DNA of 64,000 nucleotides from Hymenobacter edaphi (GTDB lineage Bacteria > Bacteroidota > Bacteroidia > Cytophagales > Hymenobacteraceae). This document shows, piece after piece, positions 20,041 through 28,485 of the stretch. The DNA lies in contig NZ_QHKM01000008.1 of the NCBI RefSeq assembly GCF_003258365.1, positions 62,001 to 126,000 of the forward strand, written 5' to 3'. The notes below the pieces were generated by a model. That model worked only from the letters and a program-made list of their open reading frames with translations. It made no database searches and was not told the origin of the DNA. How positions within the stretch are numbered: position 1 is the first letter of the stretch; each line of letters opens with the position of its first letter. Both the position numbers and the translations under genes were made by a program.

Positions 20041-20718
20041 CTACTTGCGGATTTCGCCGCCGTGAATCATGTCGGAGGTAATGTTGCGGTCCTTGTTCAG
20101 CTCGGCCCATACCACGCCGCCGAGGTGTAGGACGATAAAGGCGAGCAGGAGGTACATGTTCACGTTGTGGATTTCCTTCACCGTGTGCTCGATCCGGTGC
20201 AGGGCCGCCACGTCGTCGGCGTACACCAGGAGCAGGCCGGTGGCCACCATCACCGTCAGCAGCAGGTAAAACACGAGGTAGCTGTACTTCACCAGCACCG
20301 AGTGGCGCAGCCGAAACGACTCCGCCGGCGCCGCCTGCTGGTGCTCCTTGGAGCGGCGCAGGCGGTGCGCAAAGCGCTGCCGCACGGGCGCGGCCAGCTC
20401 GGCCACCAGGCGCCAGCCCAGCAGCACGGCCAGCGTCACGCCCAGGTAGATGTGCCAGTCCCAGATGCGGTGGCTGACGAGGCGGCCAATGCCGCGCAGC
20501 TGCTCCTCGCCGAGCGGGGTGCCGCCCTGGCTGGCCACTTCCTGGATTTTGGGCCGCAGCCCGCGCATGTTGATGATGACGCGCAGAAACAGGATGGTGC
20601 TCAGCAGCCCCGCAATGACGGCGGCGTTGCCCCAGTGCCAGAGGCGCAGGGCGCCGGAGTATTTGGTGGTGGCCGGGGCCGCCGCGGCGGTGGTCGGCGT
20701 AGCTTCGGGATAAGCCAT
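20041..20718 (-). CDS. Cytochrome b561/b-type membrane protein
   Basis: 225 residues with four membrane helices. Candidate haem-ligand histidines lie in LRLWHWGNA (helix 1), VSHRIWDWHIYLGV (helix 2) and the last helix EIHNVNMYLLLAFIVLHLGGVVWAE. That matches the Ni/Fe-hydrogenase b-type cytochrome/cytochrome b561 fold. It would pass electrons between quinone and a partner, but no partner oxidoreductase is adjacent. C-terminal NKDRNITSDMIHGGEIRK is typical of this group. Confidence 0.85.
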   Translation of the reverse strand: MAYPEATPTTAAAAPATTKYSGALRLWHWGNAAVIAGLLSTILFLRVIINMRGLRPKIQEVASQGGTPLGEEQLRGIGRLVSHRIWDWHIYLGVTLAVLLGWRLVAELAAPVRQRFAHRLRRSKEHQQAAPAESFRLRHSVLVKYSYLVFYLLLTVMVATGLLLVYADDVAALHRIEHTVKEIHNVNMYLLLAFIVLHLGGVVWAELNKDRNITSDMIHGGEIRK

Positions 20719-20972
20719 GAAAACGGGTCGAAAAAGTCAGAAGCGCAAGTTAGGCGGGGCCGCCGGTTGTGTGGCCGGCGCCTGCGGGCGGTGAGCATAA
20801 ACAACGGCCGGCCTGATCAGGCCCGCCGCTCGTCGAACCGCCGGCCGAACAACGCCGCGCCGCGTCGGCTGCGCGCAGCAGCACGTGCAGAACGAGCCGT
20901 TCGAGGGCAGCCCGCCTGATGGGTCGGCTGCGCTCGGCACGAGGTGCTTTTCGGCCCCCAAGGCCCCGGCGG

Positions 20973-22208
20973 CTACGGCAGCGGCGACGTCACCGCGGCG
21001 GCCTCGGTGGGCTGGGGCACGCGGCCGGGGTAGGCGCGCAGCCCGGCCGCCAGGCAGTCCATGGCCGCGTTGATGGCTTGCTGGTTGATGACGTAGGCCA
21101 GGCGCACCTCGTTGTGGCCGGCGCCGGGCGTGGCGTAGAAGCCCGCCGCGGGCGAAATCATGGTGGTGCGGCCCTGGTGGCTGAAGTCCTCCAGCAGCCA
21201 CTGCGCAAACCGCTCGGCGTTGTCGACGGGCAGGCGGGCCATGATGTAGAAGGTGCCGCTGGGCGTGGGGCACTCCACGCCGGGCATGGCGCGCAGGCGC
21301 TGCAGCATCAGGTCGCGGCGGGCACGGTACTCGGCCTTGGTGTGGTCGAAGTAGCTGAGGGGCAGCTCGGCGGCGGCTTCGGCAAACATCTGCGCCAGGC
21401 CGGGCGGACTCACCCGCAGCTGGGCAAACTTGAAGGCGGCCTGGTACAGGTCCTTGTTTTTGGTCACGAAGGCCCCGATGCGGGCCCCGCAGGCGCTGTA
21501 CCGCTTCGAGATGGTGTCGAGCACCACCACGTGCTCGGCCGCGCCGGGCAGCTGCAGCGGGCTGGTAAACTCGGCGTCGTAGCAGAATTCACGGTAGGCC
21601 TCGTCGGACAGCAGGTAGAGCTGCTGCTGCTGGCACAGGGCCAGCAGCTGGGTCAGCTCGTCGCGCCGGTACACGTAGCCGGTGGGGTTGTTAGGGTTGC
21701 AGATCAGGATGGCCTTGGTGCGCTCGGTCACGCGGGCCGCCAGCTCCTCGATGGGCGGCAGCCGGAAGCCCTCGTCGAGGTAGGAGGGCACGGGCACCAC
21801 GCGCACGCCGGTGGCCTCGGCAAAGCCCAGGTAGGGGCCGTAAAACGGCTCGGGAATGATGACTTCGTCGCCGGGATTAAAGCAGCACATAAAGGCAAAC
21901 AGCAGCGCCTCCGAACCGCCGGTCGTCACCAGGATGTCGTCGGCCACCACGGGCATGCCGATGCGCTGGTAGTAGCTGGCCAGCTTGTGGCGGTAGCTGG
22001 GGTAGCCGGCCGTGGGGCTGTACTCCAGCACCCGGATGCTGGCCTGCTGCACGGCCGCCAGCATGGTCGGCGGCGTCTCGATGTCGGGCTGGCCGATGTT
22101 GAGGTGGAGCACGTGCACGCCGCGGGCTTTGGCCGCGTCGGCGAAGGGCGTGAGCTTTCGATAAGGCGAGAAGGGCAGCGCCTGGCCGCGGTCGGAGACT
22201 GATAGCAT
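20973..22208 (-). CDS. PLP-dependent class I/II aminotransferase (aspartate aminotransferase-like)
   Basis: 411 residues. Fold-type I features: LNIGQPDIETPP, YSPTAGYPSYR, substrate/PLP motif NPNNPTGYVY, the DEAYREF aspartate-tyrosine pair, the Schiff-base lysine Lys235 in TISKRYSACGARIG, and the C-terminal NEVRLAYV arginine. It transfers amino groups between amino and 2-oxo acids, probably aspartate/glutamate or aromatic; the exact substrate is not decidable. Cytoplasmic, and monocistronic as far as visible. Confidence 0.93.
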   Translation of the reverse strand: MLSVSDRGQALPFSPYRKLTPFADAAKARGVHVLHLNIGQPDIETPPTMLAAVQQASIRVLEYSPTAGYPSYRHKLASYYQRIGMPVVADDILVTTGGSEALLFAFMCCFNPGDEVIIPEPFYGPYLGFAEATGVRVVPVPSYLDEGFRLPPIEELAARVTERTKAILICNPNNPTGYVYRRDELTQLLALCQQQQLYLLSDEAYREFCYDAEFTSPLQLPGAAEHVVVLDTISKRYSACGARIGAFVTKNKDLYQAAFKFAQLRVSPPGLAQMFAEAAAELPLSYFDHTKAEYRARRDLMLQRLRAMPGVECPTPSGTFYIMARLPVDNAERFAQWLLEDFSHQGRTTMISPAAGFYATPGAGHNEVRLAYVINQQAINAAMDCLAAGLRAYPGRVPQPTEAAAVTSPLP

Positions 22209-22328
22209 GGCGCTAAATATAGGCGGCTGGGCATTGTTGCCCGCCCGGGTGTGGTCAGCGAACCGACCACGGCGGCCCCGCCGGCCGCATCCGGGGCCAA
22301 CGGCCGCGGCGCCAACCGGCCGAAACGC

Positions 22329-22604
22329 TCAAAGCAGCGGGCTAAGGCCGTATTCGCGCAGTAGCGTGTGTCCCTGCGGGCCCAGCAAGTACTTTGGTCG
22401 GCTGTCCGCCGGAGGCCGGCCGGCCAGGTAGCCTGCGGCAGTCAGCCTGGCAATGCTGGCGGACAGGGGGCGGTCCAGTGCGCCGAGGCGCCGCACGATG
22501 GCGCGGTCCAGCTGATACCAGTACCACCGCCCGTCGTGTTGCGCTACCAGCGACAGGAGCAGCCATTCGAAGGCATCCAACGGGGGCGAGGCAGAACTGT
22601 TCAT
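22329..22604 (-). CDS. Small winged-helix-like hypothetical protein
   Basis: 91 residues from the ATG at 22604 (MNSSASPPLDAFEWLLLSLVAQ). Helical N-terminus, then YWYQLDRAIVRRLGALDRPLSASIARLTAAGYLAGRPPADSRPKYLLGPQGHTLLREY. This resembles a small winged-helix domain (recognition helix SASIARLTAAGYL, wing PPADSRPKYLL), as in PadR-type or similar regulators. It has no effector domain. It lies between the aminotransferase and aldehyde dehydrogenase genes on the same strand, but a terminator hairpin separates it from the latter. The family call is tentative. Confidence 0.65.
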   Translation of the reverse strand: MNSSASPPLDAFEWLLLSLVAQHDGRWYWYQLDRAIVRRLGALDRPLSASIARLTAAGYLAGRPPADSRPKYLLGPQGHTLLREYGLSPLL

Positions 22605-22659
22605 AGGCCAATGCCGCAAGTTACCAGCCATTAAATCAGCCGCGGCTGCCACAAAAAAC

Positions 22660-22682
22660 GGCGTCGCACAGGGTGCGACGCC
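22660..22682 (-). terminator. Intrinsic terminator of the aldehyde dehydrogenase gene
   Basis: A 9-bp perfect stem GGCGTCGCA / TGCGACGCC followed on the minus strand by a G and then six T. It lies 25 bp after the aldehyde dehydrogenase stop codon. Confidence 0.8.
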
Positions 22683-22707
22683 GCGGTCTGACAATCAGAC
22701 TGGTTGC

Positions 22708-24252
22708 TTAAATCTTCTCCGGCAGCAGCGTGGCCTCCTCGTAGTTGCCGAGCACCGGCTCCGAGGCGGGGCCCTGCGTCACGGCTTCTACCAGCAGCTT
22801 GCCGCCCACGAAGGCACCCTTCCACGACTCGCCCAGGCCGCCGAACACTTCCTCCCGGTCGCCGCGCGAGCGGAGCTTGTTGATGCCCATCTTGAAGGCG
22901 CGTACTTCCTTGGCCGTGCGCTGGGCCCACTTCTCGTCGTCGGAGGCCAGGGCGCCCACCAGCGCGCCGTTCGATATGTTCATTTCGCCCACCAGCTCCT
23001 CCACGCGGTCCACCAGCACGATGCTGTCGATGGGGCCGAAGGGCTCCTTGAAGTACAGCTCGCTCTGGCGCGGCAGGTTCACCAGGGCCCGCGGGGCGCG
23101 GTAGGCCGACATATCCTGGCCCGGCAAGAACAGCGAATCGTCCAGCTTGCCCTCGTACACGGGCGTGGCGCCGGTCTTGAGCGCGTCGGCGTAGAGGCGG
23201 TCGAGGTCCTCGGCCTGGCGGCGGTTGATGACGGGGCCGAAGGCGAGGTCGGCCAGCTTGTCGTCGGGGTTATCGACGAGGGTCGGGTTGCCCACTTTCA
23301 GGCTGCGGATAGCGTTCCAGTAGGTTTCGAGGAACTGCGGGAAGGCCGAGCGCTGCACCACGAAGCGCACGTAGGCCGTGCAGCGCTGCTTGCCGTAGTC
23401 GTAGCCCTTCTTCAGCTGGTCGCCCAGGCTGTTCCAGTCCGAGAAATTCCAGATGCCGTAGGTGTTCACGCCCTCCATTTCCAGCATGTAGCGCTTGTGC
23501 ACCGAGGCCAGCGCGTCGGCGATGTTGCGGCCGTTGTAGCGCCCGCCCACAAAGCTCAGGCAGTCGATGGCCTGGTCTTTCACCAGCACGTCGCTCAGCT
23601 CGCCGCCCGAGCCGCTGACCAGCGTCACGGGCAGGCCGGCGCGGCGGGCCAGGGCGAAGGTCACGCTCAGCGAGATAAAGCCGCCGTCGGTGGGGGTTTT
23701 GGCCACCGCCGCGTTGCCGCAGAGCACCTGCACCAGCACCGCGTGCATCAGCACCGACATGGGGTAGTTCCAGGACGCAATGTTGCTGACCACGCCCAGC
23801 GGCTCGCGCTTGCCGAGCATGCTCTCGATGTTGTCCACGTACCACTGCACGCCGTCGATGCAGCGGTCGATGTCGGTGAAGCCCAGCTTGTAGGTTTTGC
23901 CGATTTCCCACATCAGCAGCTTGCCCACCAGCTCCACGTGGGCGCGCAGCTGGTCGAGGCAGTCCTGCACGCGGCGCTTCCGCTCGTCCAGGTCCACGCG
24001 GGCCCAGTCGGCGGCTTCCCGGTGGGCGGCCTGCACGGCGCGCAGGGCGGTGGCGCGGTCGAGCATGGGCAGCGCGCCCAGGGTGCTGCCGTCGATGGGG
24101 GACACGAAATCCTGGGGCTTGCCGGGCGCCTGCCAGCGGCCTTCCATCAGGTTCAGGTACTTGCCGTCCTGGTCGAATATTTCGGGGGTGACCTGCTTGA
24201 CCTGGCGGAGCAGCTCGGCAAATTCAACCTGGGGGGAAACGATTTTGGCCAT
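22708..24252 (-). CDS. Aldehyde dehydrogenase (NADP-GAPN-like)
   Basis: 514 residues from the ATG at 24252 (MAKIVSPQVEFAELL); an in-frame extension upstream crosses the regulatory region and is rejected. ALDH-superfamily elements are a coenzyme loop IASWNYPMSVLM, the catalytic Glu258 (MLEMEGVNTYG) and the nucleophile Cys291 (GKQRCTAYVRFVV), separated by the usual ~33 residues. The sequence is somewhat divergent (FVGGRYNGRN in place of FTGS). It resembles non-phosphorylating glyceraldehyde-3-phosphate or succinate-semialdehyde type enzymes. It is divergent from the GH28 gene and shares its upstream region and LacI-type box, so a link to the C3 end of the pectin pathway is possible but unproven. 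Confidence 0.88.
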   Translation of the reverse strand: MAKIVSPQVEFAELLRQVKQVTPEIFDQDGKYLNLMEGRWQAPGKPQDFVSPIDGSTLGALPMLDRATALRAVQAAHREAADWARVDLDERKRRVQDCLDQLRAHVELVGKLLMWEIGKTYKLGFTDIDRCIDGVQWYVDNIESMLGKREPLGVVSNIASWNYPMSVLMHAVLVQVLCGNAAVAKTPTDGGFISLSVTFALARRAGLPVTLVSGSGGELSDVLVKDQAIDCLSFVGGRYNGRNIADALASVHKRYMLEMEGVNTYGIWNFSDWNSLGDQLKKGYDYGKQRCTAYVRFVVQRSAFPQFLETYWNAIRSLKVGNPTLVDNPDDKLADLAFGPVINRRQAEDLDRLYADALKTGATPVYEGKLDDSLFLPGQDMSAYRAPRALVNLPRQSELYFKEPFGPIDSIVLVDRVEELVGEMNISNGALVGALASDDEKWAQRTAKEVRAFKMGINKLRSRGDREEVFGGLGESWKGAFVGGKLLVEAVTQGPASEPVLGNYEEATLLPEKI

Positions 24253-24620
24253 AAGAGGGGGGAAAGGCGCCGCGGCAACGCGGGCGGCGCAACGTGGGAC
24301 AAAAGGAGCGGCGGCGGGGCTGGCCGCGCCGCCGGGGCACTTAGGCTGCCCGAAGAACGCAGAAAATTCTACGCTCCTACCGCGTCGGGGGCGGGAATGT
24401 TTTTGAGAACGTTCCCGATATCGTTTGCGCAAATAAAAGCGGGGGCACTTTCGCCCCGCGCGCGGGCTTTGGCCTAATATCAGCATCTAGAATGCCCGCG
24501 CTGCGCCGGGCCGCCGCCCTGGCGGCGGCGGCTCAGCCGGTTTTGCCGGGTGCCAATCGGGTGCCCGGGGCCGCGTCCGCCACGGCGCCGCTCGTCTCTT
24601 TTTCCACTCCGCTGCTCTTC
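24253..24620. other. 368-bp divergent regulatory gap between aldehyde dehydrogenase and GH28 genes
   Basis: No gene is supported. Its main content is the candidate LacI-family box (24393-24438). The ~120 bp directly before the GH28 ATG could be translated in frame from an upstream ATG at 24492, but the signal peptide at 24621 makes the shorter start far more likely. No TAnnTTTG element is evident on either strand. Confidence 0.55.
24393..24438. promoter_or_regulatory. Candidate LacI-family regulatory box 1 (GH28 / aldehyde dehydrogenase)
   Basis: Contains AACGTTCCCGATA followed by TCGTTTGCGCAAATAAA (24409-24438). It is 28/30 identical to box 2 at 29640-29669. It includes two CG-centred palindromes of the LacI-family kind, GAACGTTC and TTTGCGCAAA, with centres 17 bp apart. 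An additional GGGAATGTT arm at 24393 pairs with AACGTTCCC. It lies 183 bp before the GH28 ATG and 157 bp before the aldehyde dehydrogenase ATG. Confidence 0.68.
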
Positions 24621-26273
24621 ATGAAAGCACTACTCCTGGCTGGCTTGCTGGCCGGCGCCGGCGCGCCGGCCGCCCTGGCCCAGACCCCCAACCTCCCGCC
24701 CGTCAAAACCACTTCATTCCGCGCCGACACGCTCTCCATCCTCAAGTACGGGGCCGTAGCCGACGGCCAGACGCTCAACACCGAGTCCTTCCGCAAGGCC
24801 ATCGACGCCTGCACCCAGGCTGGCGGCGGCGTGGTGCTGGTGCCCCGCGGCCTGTGGCTGACCGGCCCCATCGTGCTGAAAAACAACGTGAACCTGCACC
24901 TGGCCAAAGGTGCCCTGGTGCAGTTCTCGGCCAACCGCGCCGATTACCCGCTCATCAAAACCAACTGGGAAGGCCTCGACGCCGTGCGCAACCTCTCGCC
25001 GCTCTACGGCGCCGACCTGGAAAACATTGCCATTACCGGCCAGGGCACCTTCGACGGGGCCGGCGACGCCTGGCGCCCGGTGAAGAAAAGCAAGCTCAAC
25101 GAGACGCAGTGGGACAAGCTGGTGGCCTCGGGCGGCGCGCTCAATGCCAAGAAAGACACCTGGTACCCCTCGGAGCAGTCGTTGAAAGCCAGCACGATGG
25201 ACAAGCCCGGCGTGCTGACGGCCTCGAAAACCGACATCAAGGACTTTGCCGACGTGAAGGACTTCCTGCGCCCCAACATGCTCAGCCTCACGCGCTGCAA
25301 GCGGGTGCTGCTCCAGGGCTTCACCATTCAGAACTCCCCGGCCTGGACCATTCACCCCCTGCTCTGCGACGACATTATCATCCGCGGCGTGACGGCTAAA
25401 AACCCCTGGTACGGCCAGAACACCGACGCGCTGGACCTCGAGTCGTGCCGCAACGGCATCGTGGAGGACTGCGTGTTCGACGTGGGCGACGACGGCATCT
25501 GCATCAAGTCGGGCCGCGACGAGCAGGGCCGCAAGCGCGGCGTGCCCACCGAGAACTTCCTGTTCCGCAACGATAAGGTGTACCACGCCCACGGCGGCTT
25601 CGTGATTGGCTCCGAAATGTCGGGCGGGGCGCGCAACCTGTACGTGCAGAACTGCACCTTCATGGGCACCGACGTGGGCCTGCGCTTCAAGACGGCCCGC
25701 GGCCGGGGCGGCGTGGTCGAGAACATCTTCGTCGACGGGGTGGACATGACCGACATTGCCGGCCAGGCCATCCTGTTCGATATGTACTACGCCGCCAAGG
25801 ACCCGGTGCCGCTGAAGGGCGAATCGACGGCGCCGCCCGAAATGAAGGCCGAGCCGCTGGGCGAAGGCACCCCGCAGTTCCGCTCGTTCTTCATCAAGAA
25901 CGTGACCTGCAAGGGTGCCGAAACCGCCATTTTGGTGCGCGGGCTGCCCGAAATGGCCATCAAGGACATCAGCATCGAAAACGCGGTGCTGGAGGCCGAC
26001 AAGGGCCTGGTGTGCCAGGAGGCCGAGAACATCCGCCTCAAGAACGTGACCATCCTCTCCAAGGAAACCAAGCCGGTGCTCGAAATCCAGAACGCCCGCG
26101 ACATCACCCTCGACAACATCCGCTACGCCAGCGGTGCGGAGGTGCTCCTGCGCGTGAGCGGCGAGCGGACCAAGAACGTGAAGGTGTCGAACACCAACAC
26201 CAAATCGGCCAAGAAAGACGTGGAAATGGGCGCCAACGCGCCCAAGAAAGCCGTGTCGATTACCAAAAGCTAA
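24621..26273 (+). CDS. GH28 polygalacturonase
   Basis: 550 residues from the ATG at 24621, with signal peptide MKALLLAGLLAGAGAPAALAQ. The right-handed beta-helix carries all four GH28 signatures: NTD (Asn267-Asp269, GQNTDALDL), DD (Asp290/Asp291, VGDDGICIKSG), HGG (His324, YHAHGGFVIGSE) and RFK (Arg355-Lys357, LRFKTARGRGG). It hydrolyses alpha-1,4-galacturonosyl bonds in (oligo)pectate; exo or endo mode is not readable. N-terminal LKYGAVADGQTLNTESFRKAIDAC is the usual pectin-lyase-fold entry. It is the first gene of the pectin island and probably periplasmic or surface-exposed. The LacI-type box lies upstream. Confidence 0.95.
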   Translation: MKALLLAGLLAGAGAPAALAQTPNLPPVKTTSFRADTLSILKYGAVADGQTLNTESFRKAIDACTQAGGGVVLVPRGLWLTGPIVLKNNVNLHLAKGALVQFSANRADYPLIKTNWEGLDAVRNLSPLYGADLENIAITGQGTFDGAGDAWRPVKKSKLNETQWDKLVASGGALNAKKDTWYPSEQSLKASTMDKPGVLTASKTDIKDFADVKDFLRPNMLSLTRCKRVLLQGFTIQNSPAWTIHPLLCDDIIIRGVTAKNPWYGQNTDALDLESCRNGIVEDCVFDVGDDGICIKSGRDEQGRKRGVPTENFLFRNDKVYHAHGGFVIGSEMSGGARNLYVQNCTFMGTDVGLRFKTARGRGGVVENIFVDGVDMTDIAGQAILFDMYYAAKDPVPLKGESTAPPEMKAEPLGEGTPQFRSFFIKNVTCKGAETAILVRGLPEMAIKDISIENAVLEADKGLVCQEAENIRLKNVTILSKETKPVLEIQNARDITLDNIRYASGAEVLLRVSGERTKNVKVSNTNTKSAKKDVEMGANAPKKAVSITKS

Positions 26274-26293
26274 TTCCGGGCAGCTTGCCTCGC

Positions 26294-26429
26294 CTGTCAT
26301 CCTGAGCATTCCGCGCATCAAGCGGAGACGAAGGACCTTATCACATCGGATAGCAACTGCCTGACGCCCGCCGTTTTTTTCGGGGATAAGGTCCTTCGGC
26401 TGCGCCGTACGCCAGATGAAGGATGACAG
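26294..26429. repeat. Nested long inverted repeat between GH28 and GH105 genes
   Basis: The outer arms are CTGTCATCCT / AGGATGACAG. The inner arms CGAAGGACCTTATC / GATAAGGTCCTTCG are perfect. The left arm includes GCGCATCAAGCGG, also present in the elements at 9782 and 60424, so it belongs to the same mosaic repeat family. Confidence 0.8.
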
Positions 26430-26460
26430 CCGTTTTTCAGATTCTAGCTTCCCCCACCGA

Positions 26461-28404
26461 ATGAAAAATTCTTTTCGTTTTCTTCCGCTGCTGAGCTTGC
26501 TGGCTTTGAGCCCCACCGCCGAGGCCCAGCAGGCGCCGGCCGCCCGCCCGGCCATGTCGCAGCGCATGGCCGACGCGTTTATCGGCTGGTACCCCGATTC
26601 CATCGTTATCGGCAACCGCAAAACCGCCCGCTGGGACTACGAGCAAGGCCTGATGCTCAAGGCCCTGGAGCGGGTGTGGCAGCGCACCGGCGACCCGAAG
26701 TACTTCGGCTACATCCAGAAGGACCTCGACCAGTTCATCCGGCCCGACGGCACGATTCGCACCTACAAGCTGGAGGACTACAACCTCGACAACCTCACCA
26801 CCGGCCACGCCGTGCTGCTGCTGAGCCAGATTTCGGTGGGCAGCGCGGCCACCCAGCAGAAGTACGTGAAGGCGGCCCAGCTGCTGCGCCAGCAGCTGGA
26901 GGGGCAGCCGCGCACCAAGGCCGGCGGCTTCTGGCACAAGAAAGTGTATCCCAACCAGATGTGGCTCGACGGCCTCTACATGGCCGAGCCCTTTTATGCC
27001 GAGTACAGCAAGGTTTTCAATCAGCCCCAGGGCTTCGACGACGTGGCCAAGCAGTTTGCGCTGATTGAGCAGAACCTCGTCGACCCCAAAACCGGCTTGC
27101 TCTACCACGGCTACGACGAAAGCCGGGAGCAGAAGTGGGCCAACAAAACCACCGGCCAGTCGCCCAACTTCTGGGACCGGGGCATGGGCTGGTACGCCAT
27201 GGCGCTGGTGGACGTGCTCGACTACTTTCCCCAGAACCACCCGCAGCGCCAGCAGCTCATCAAGGACGTGCAGCGCCTGGCACCGGTGCTGGTGAAGTAC
27301 CAGGATGCGAAGACCGGCACCTGGTCGTTGGTGGTCGACCAGGCCACGCGCAAGGGCAACTACGCCGAAGCCTCGGGCAGCAGCATGTTCGTGTACTTCC
27401 TGCAGAAGGGCGTGCGCATGGGCTACCTCGACAAGAAGTACGCCGACGCGGCCAAAAAGGGCTACGACGGGCTGCTAAAGACCTTTGTGGCCGAGGAAAG
27501 CGGGGCGCTGGCCTTCAACGGGACGGTGAGCGTGGGCGGCCTGGGCGGCAATCCGTACCGGGACGGCTCGTTTGAGTACTACCTCACCGAGCCGCTGCGC
27601 AAGAACGATTTGAAGGGCGTCGGGCCGTTTATTCTGGCCAGCATCGAGATGGAAACGGCCGCCGGGCAGGCCCTGGGCCGGGGCAAAACCGTGGGGCTCG
27701 ACAACTACTTCAACCACGAGCTGCGCAAGAACCCCATTACCGGGCAGGAAGAAACCTGGCACTACACCTGGGACGACCGCACCCACGGCGGCTTCTACTT
27801 CTGGGGCACGCAGTGGCGCGACCTGGGCGCCCAGACCCGCTACGTGACCACCGCGCCCACCGCTGCCTCGCTCAAGAACGTGAACGTGTACATCATCGTC
27901 GACCCCGATACCAAGAAGGAGACGCCCAAGCCCAACTACGTGCAGCCCACCGACGTGCAGGCCGTGACGGACTGGGTAAAGGCCGGCGGCGTGCTGGTGC
28001 TAATGGCCAATGACACCTCGAACTGCGAAATTCCGCGCTTCAACAAGCTGGCCGAAGCCTTCGGCATTCACTTCGACGCGGTGAACCTAAACATGGTGAA
28101 GGGCAGCCAGTTCGAGCAGGGCCTGGTGGAGCTGCCGGCCGGCAACGCCGTCTTCAAAACCGCCCGCGCCGCCTACATCAAGGAGCTGGCCCCGCTCACG
28201 CTCAGCGGCCCGGCCAAACCGCTCATCAGCAAGGACAAATACGTCATCATGGCTACCGCTAAGGTGGGCAAGGGCACGGTCTTCGCCGTGGGTGACCCGT
28301 GGCTGTACACCGAGTACGTGGACGGCCGCAAGATTCCGGCGCAGTTCCAGAATTTCGCCGCCGCCAAAGACCTGGCCACCTGGCTGCTGCAGCAGGCGAA
28401 GTAA
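26461..28404 (+). CDS. GH105 unsaturated rhamnogalacturonyl/galacturonyl hydrolase with C-terminal GATase-like (DUF4350) domain
   Basis: 647 residues from the ATG at 26461, with signal peptide MKNSFRFLPLLSLLALSPTAEAQ. Residues ~35-405 form the (alpha/alpha)6 barrel of GH105/GH88. The catalytic aspartate is Asp170 in YPNQMWLDGLYMAEPF, and NFWDRGMGWYAMALVD and GNYAEASGSSMFVYFL are family hallmarks. It removes the unsaturated uronate left by pectate lyases. Residues ~410-647 (VGLDNYFNHELR, YIIVDPDTKKETP, WVKAGGVLVLMANDTSNCE, VFAVGDPWLY) are an extra glutamine-amidotransferase-like/DUF4350 module seen with Bacteroidota GH105 proteins; its role is unknown. It supplies substrate for KdgF/KduI/KduD encoded downstream. 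Confidence 0.93.
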   Translation: MKNSFRFLPLLSLLALSPTAEAQQAPAARPAMSQRMADAFIGWYPDSIVIGNRKTARWDYEQGLMLKALERVWQRTGDPKYFGYIQKDLDQFIRPDGTIRTYKLEDYNLDNLTTGHAVLLLSQISVGSAATQQKYVKAAQLLRQQLEGQPRTKAGGFWHKKVYPNQMWLDGLYMAEPFYAEYSKVFNQPQGFDDVAKQFALIEQNLVDPKTGLLYHGYDESREQKWANKTTGQSPNFWDRGMGWYAMALVDVLDYFPQNHPQRQQLIKDVQRLAPVLVKYQDAKTGTWSLVVDQATRKGNYAEASGSSMFVYFLQKGVRMGYLDKKYADAAKKGYDGLLKTFVAEESGALAFNGTVSVGGLGGNPYRDGSFEYYLTEPLRKNDLKGVGPFILASIEMETAAGQALGRGKTVGLDNYFNHELRKNPITGQEETWHYTWDDRTHGGFYFWGTQWRDLGAQTRYVTTAPTAASLKNVNVYIIVDPDTKKETPKPNYVQPTDVQAVTDWVKAGGVLVLMANDTSNCEIPRFNKLAEAFGIHFDAVNLNMVKGSQFEQGLVELPAGNAVFKTARAAYIKELAPLTLSGPAKPLISKDKYVIMATAKVGKGTVFAVGDPWLYTEYVDGRKIPAQFQNFAAAKDLATWLLQQAK

Positions 28405-28415
28405 TTTCGGGGAAC

Positions 28416-28476
28416 AAGTAAGAGGGGACACGTAACAGGTCAGAACGACTAACCTGTCACGTGTCCCCTCTTACTT
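28416..28476. terminator. Long hairpin between convergent GH105 and lacI genes
   Basis: Arms of 25 nt pair with a single mismatch (AAGTAAGAGGGGACACGT.. with ..ACGTGTCCCCTCTTACTT) around a short loop. It lies 12 bp after the GH105 stop and 10 bp before the lacI stop, so it can end transcripts from both sides. No T run is seen; the bidirectional-terminator role is inferred from position. Confidence 0.65.
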
Positions 28477-28485
28477 CGTCACCTC

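Noticed and set aside
24492-24620. An upstream ATG extension of the GH28 gene
   Set aside because: It would bury the signal peptide that starts at the ATG at 24621.
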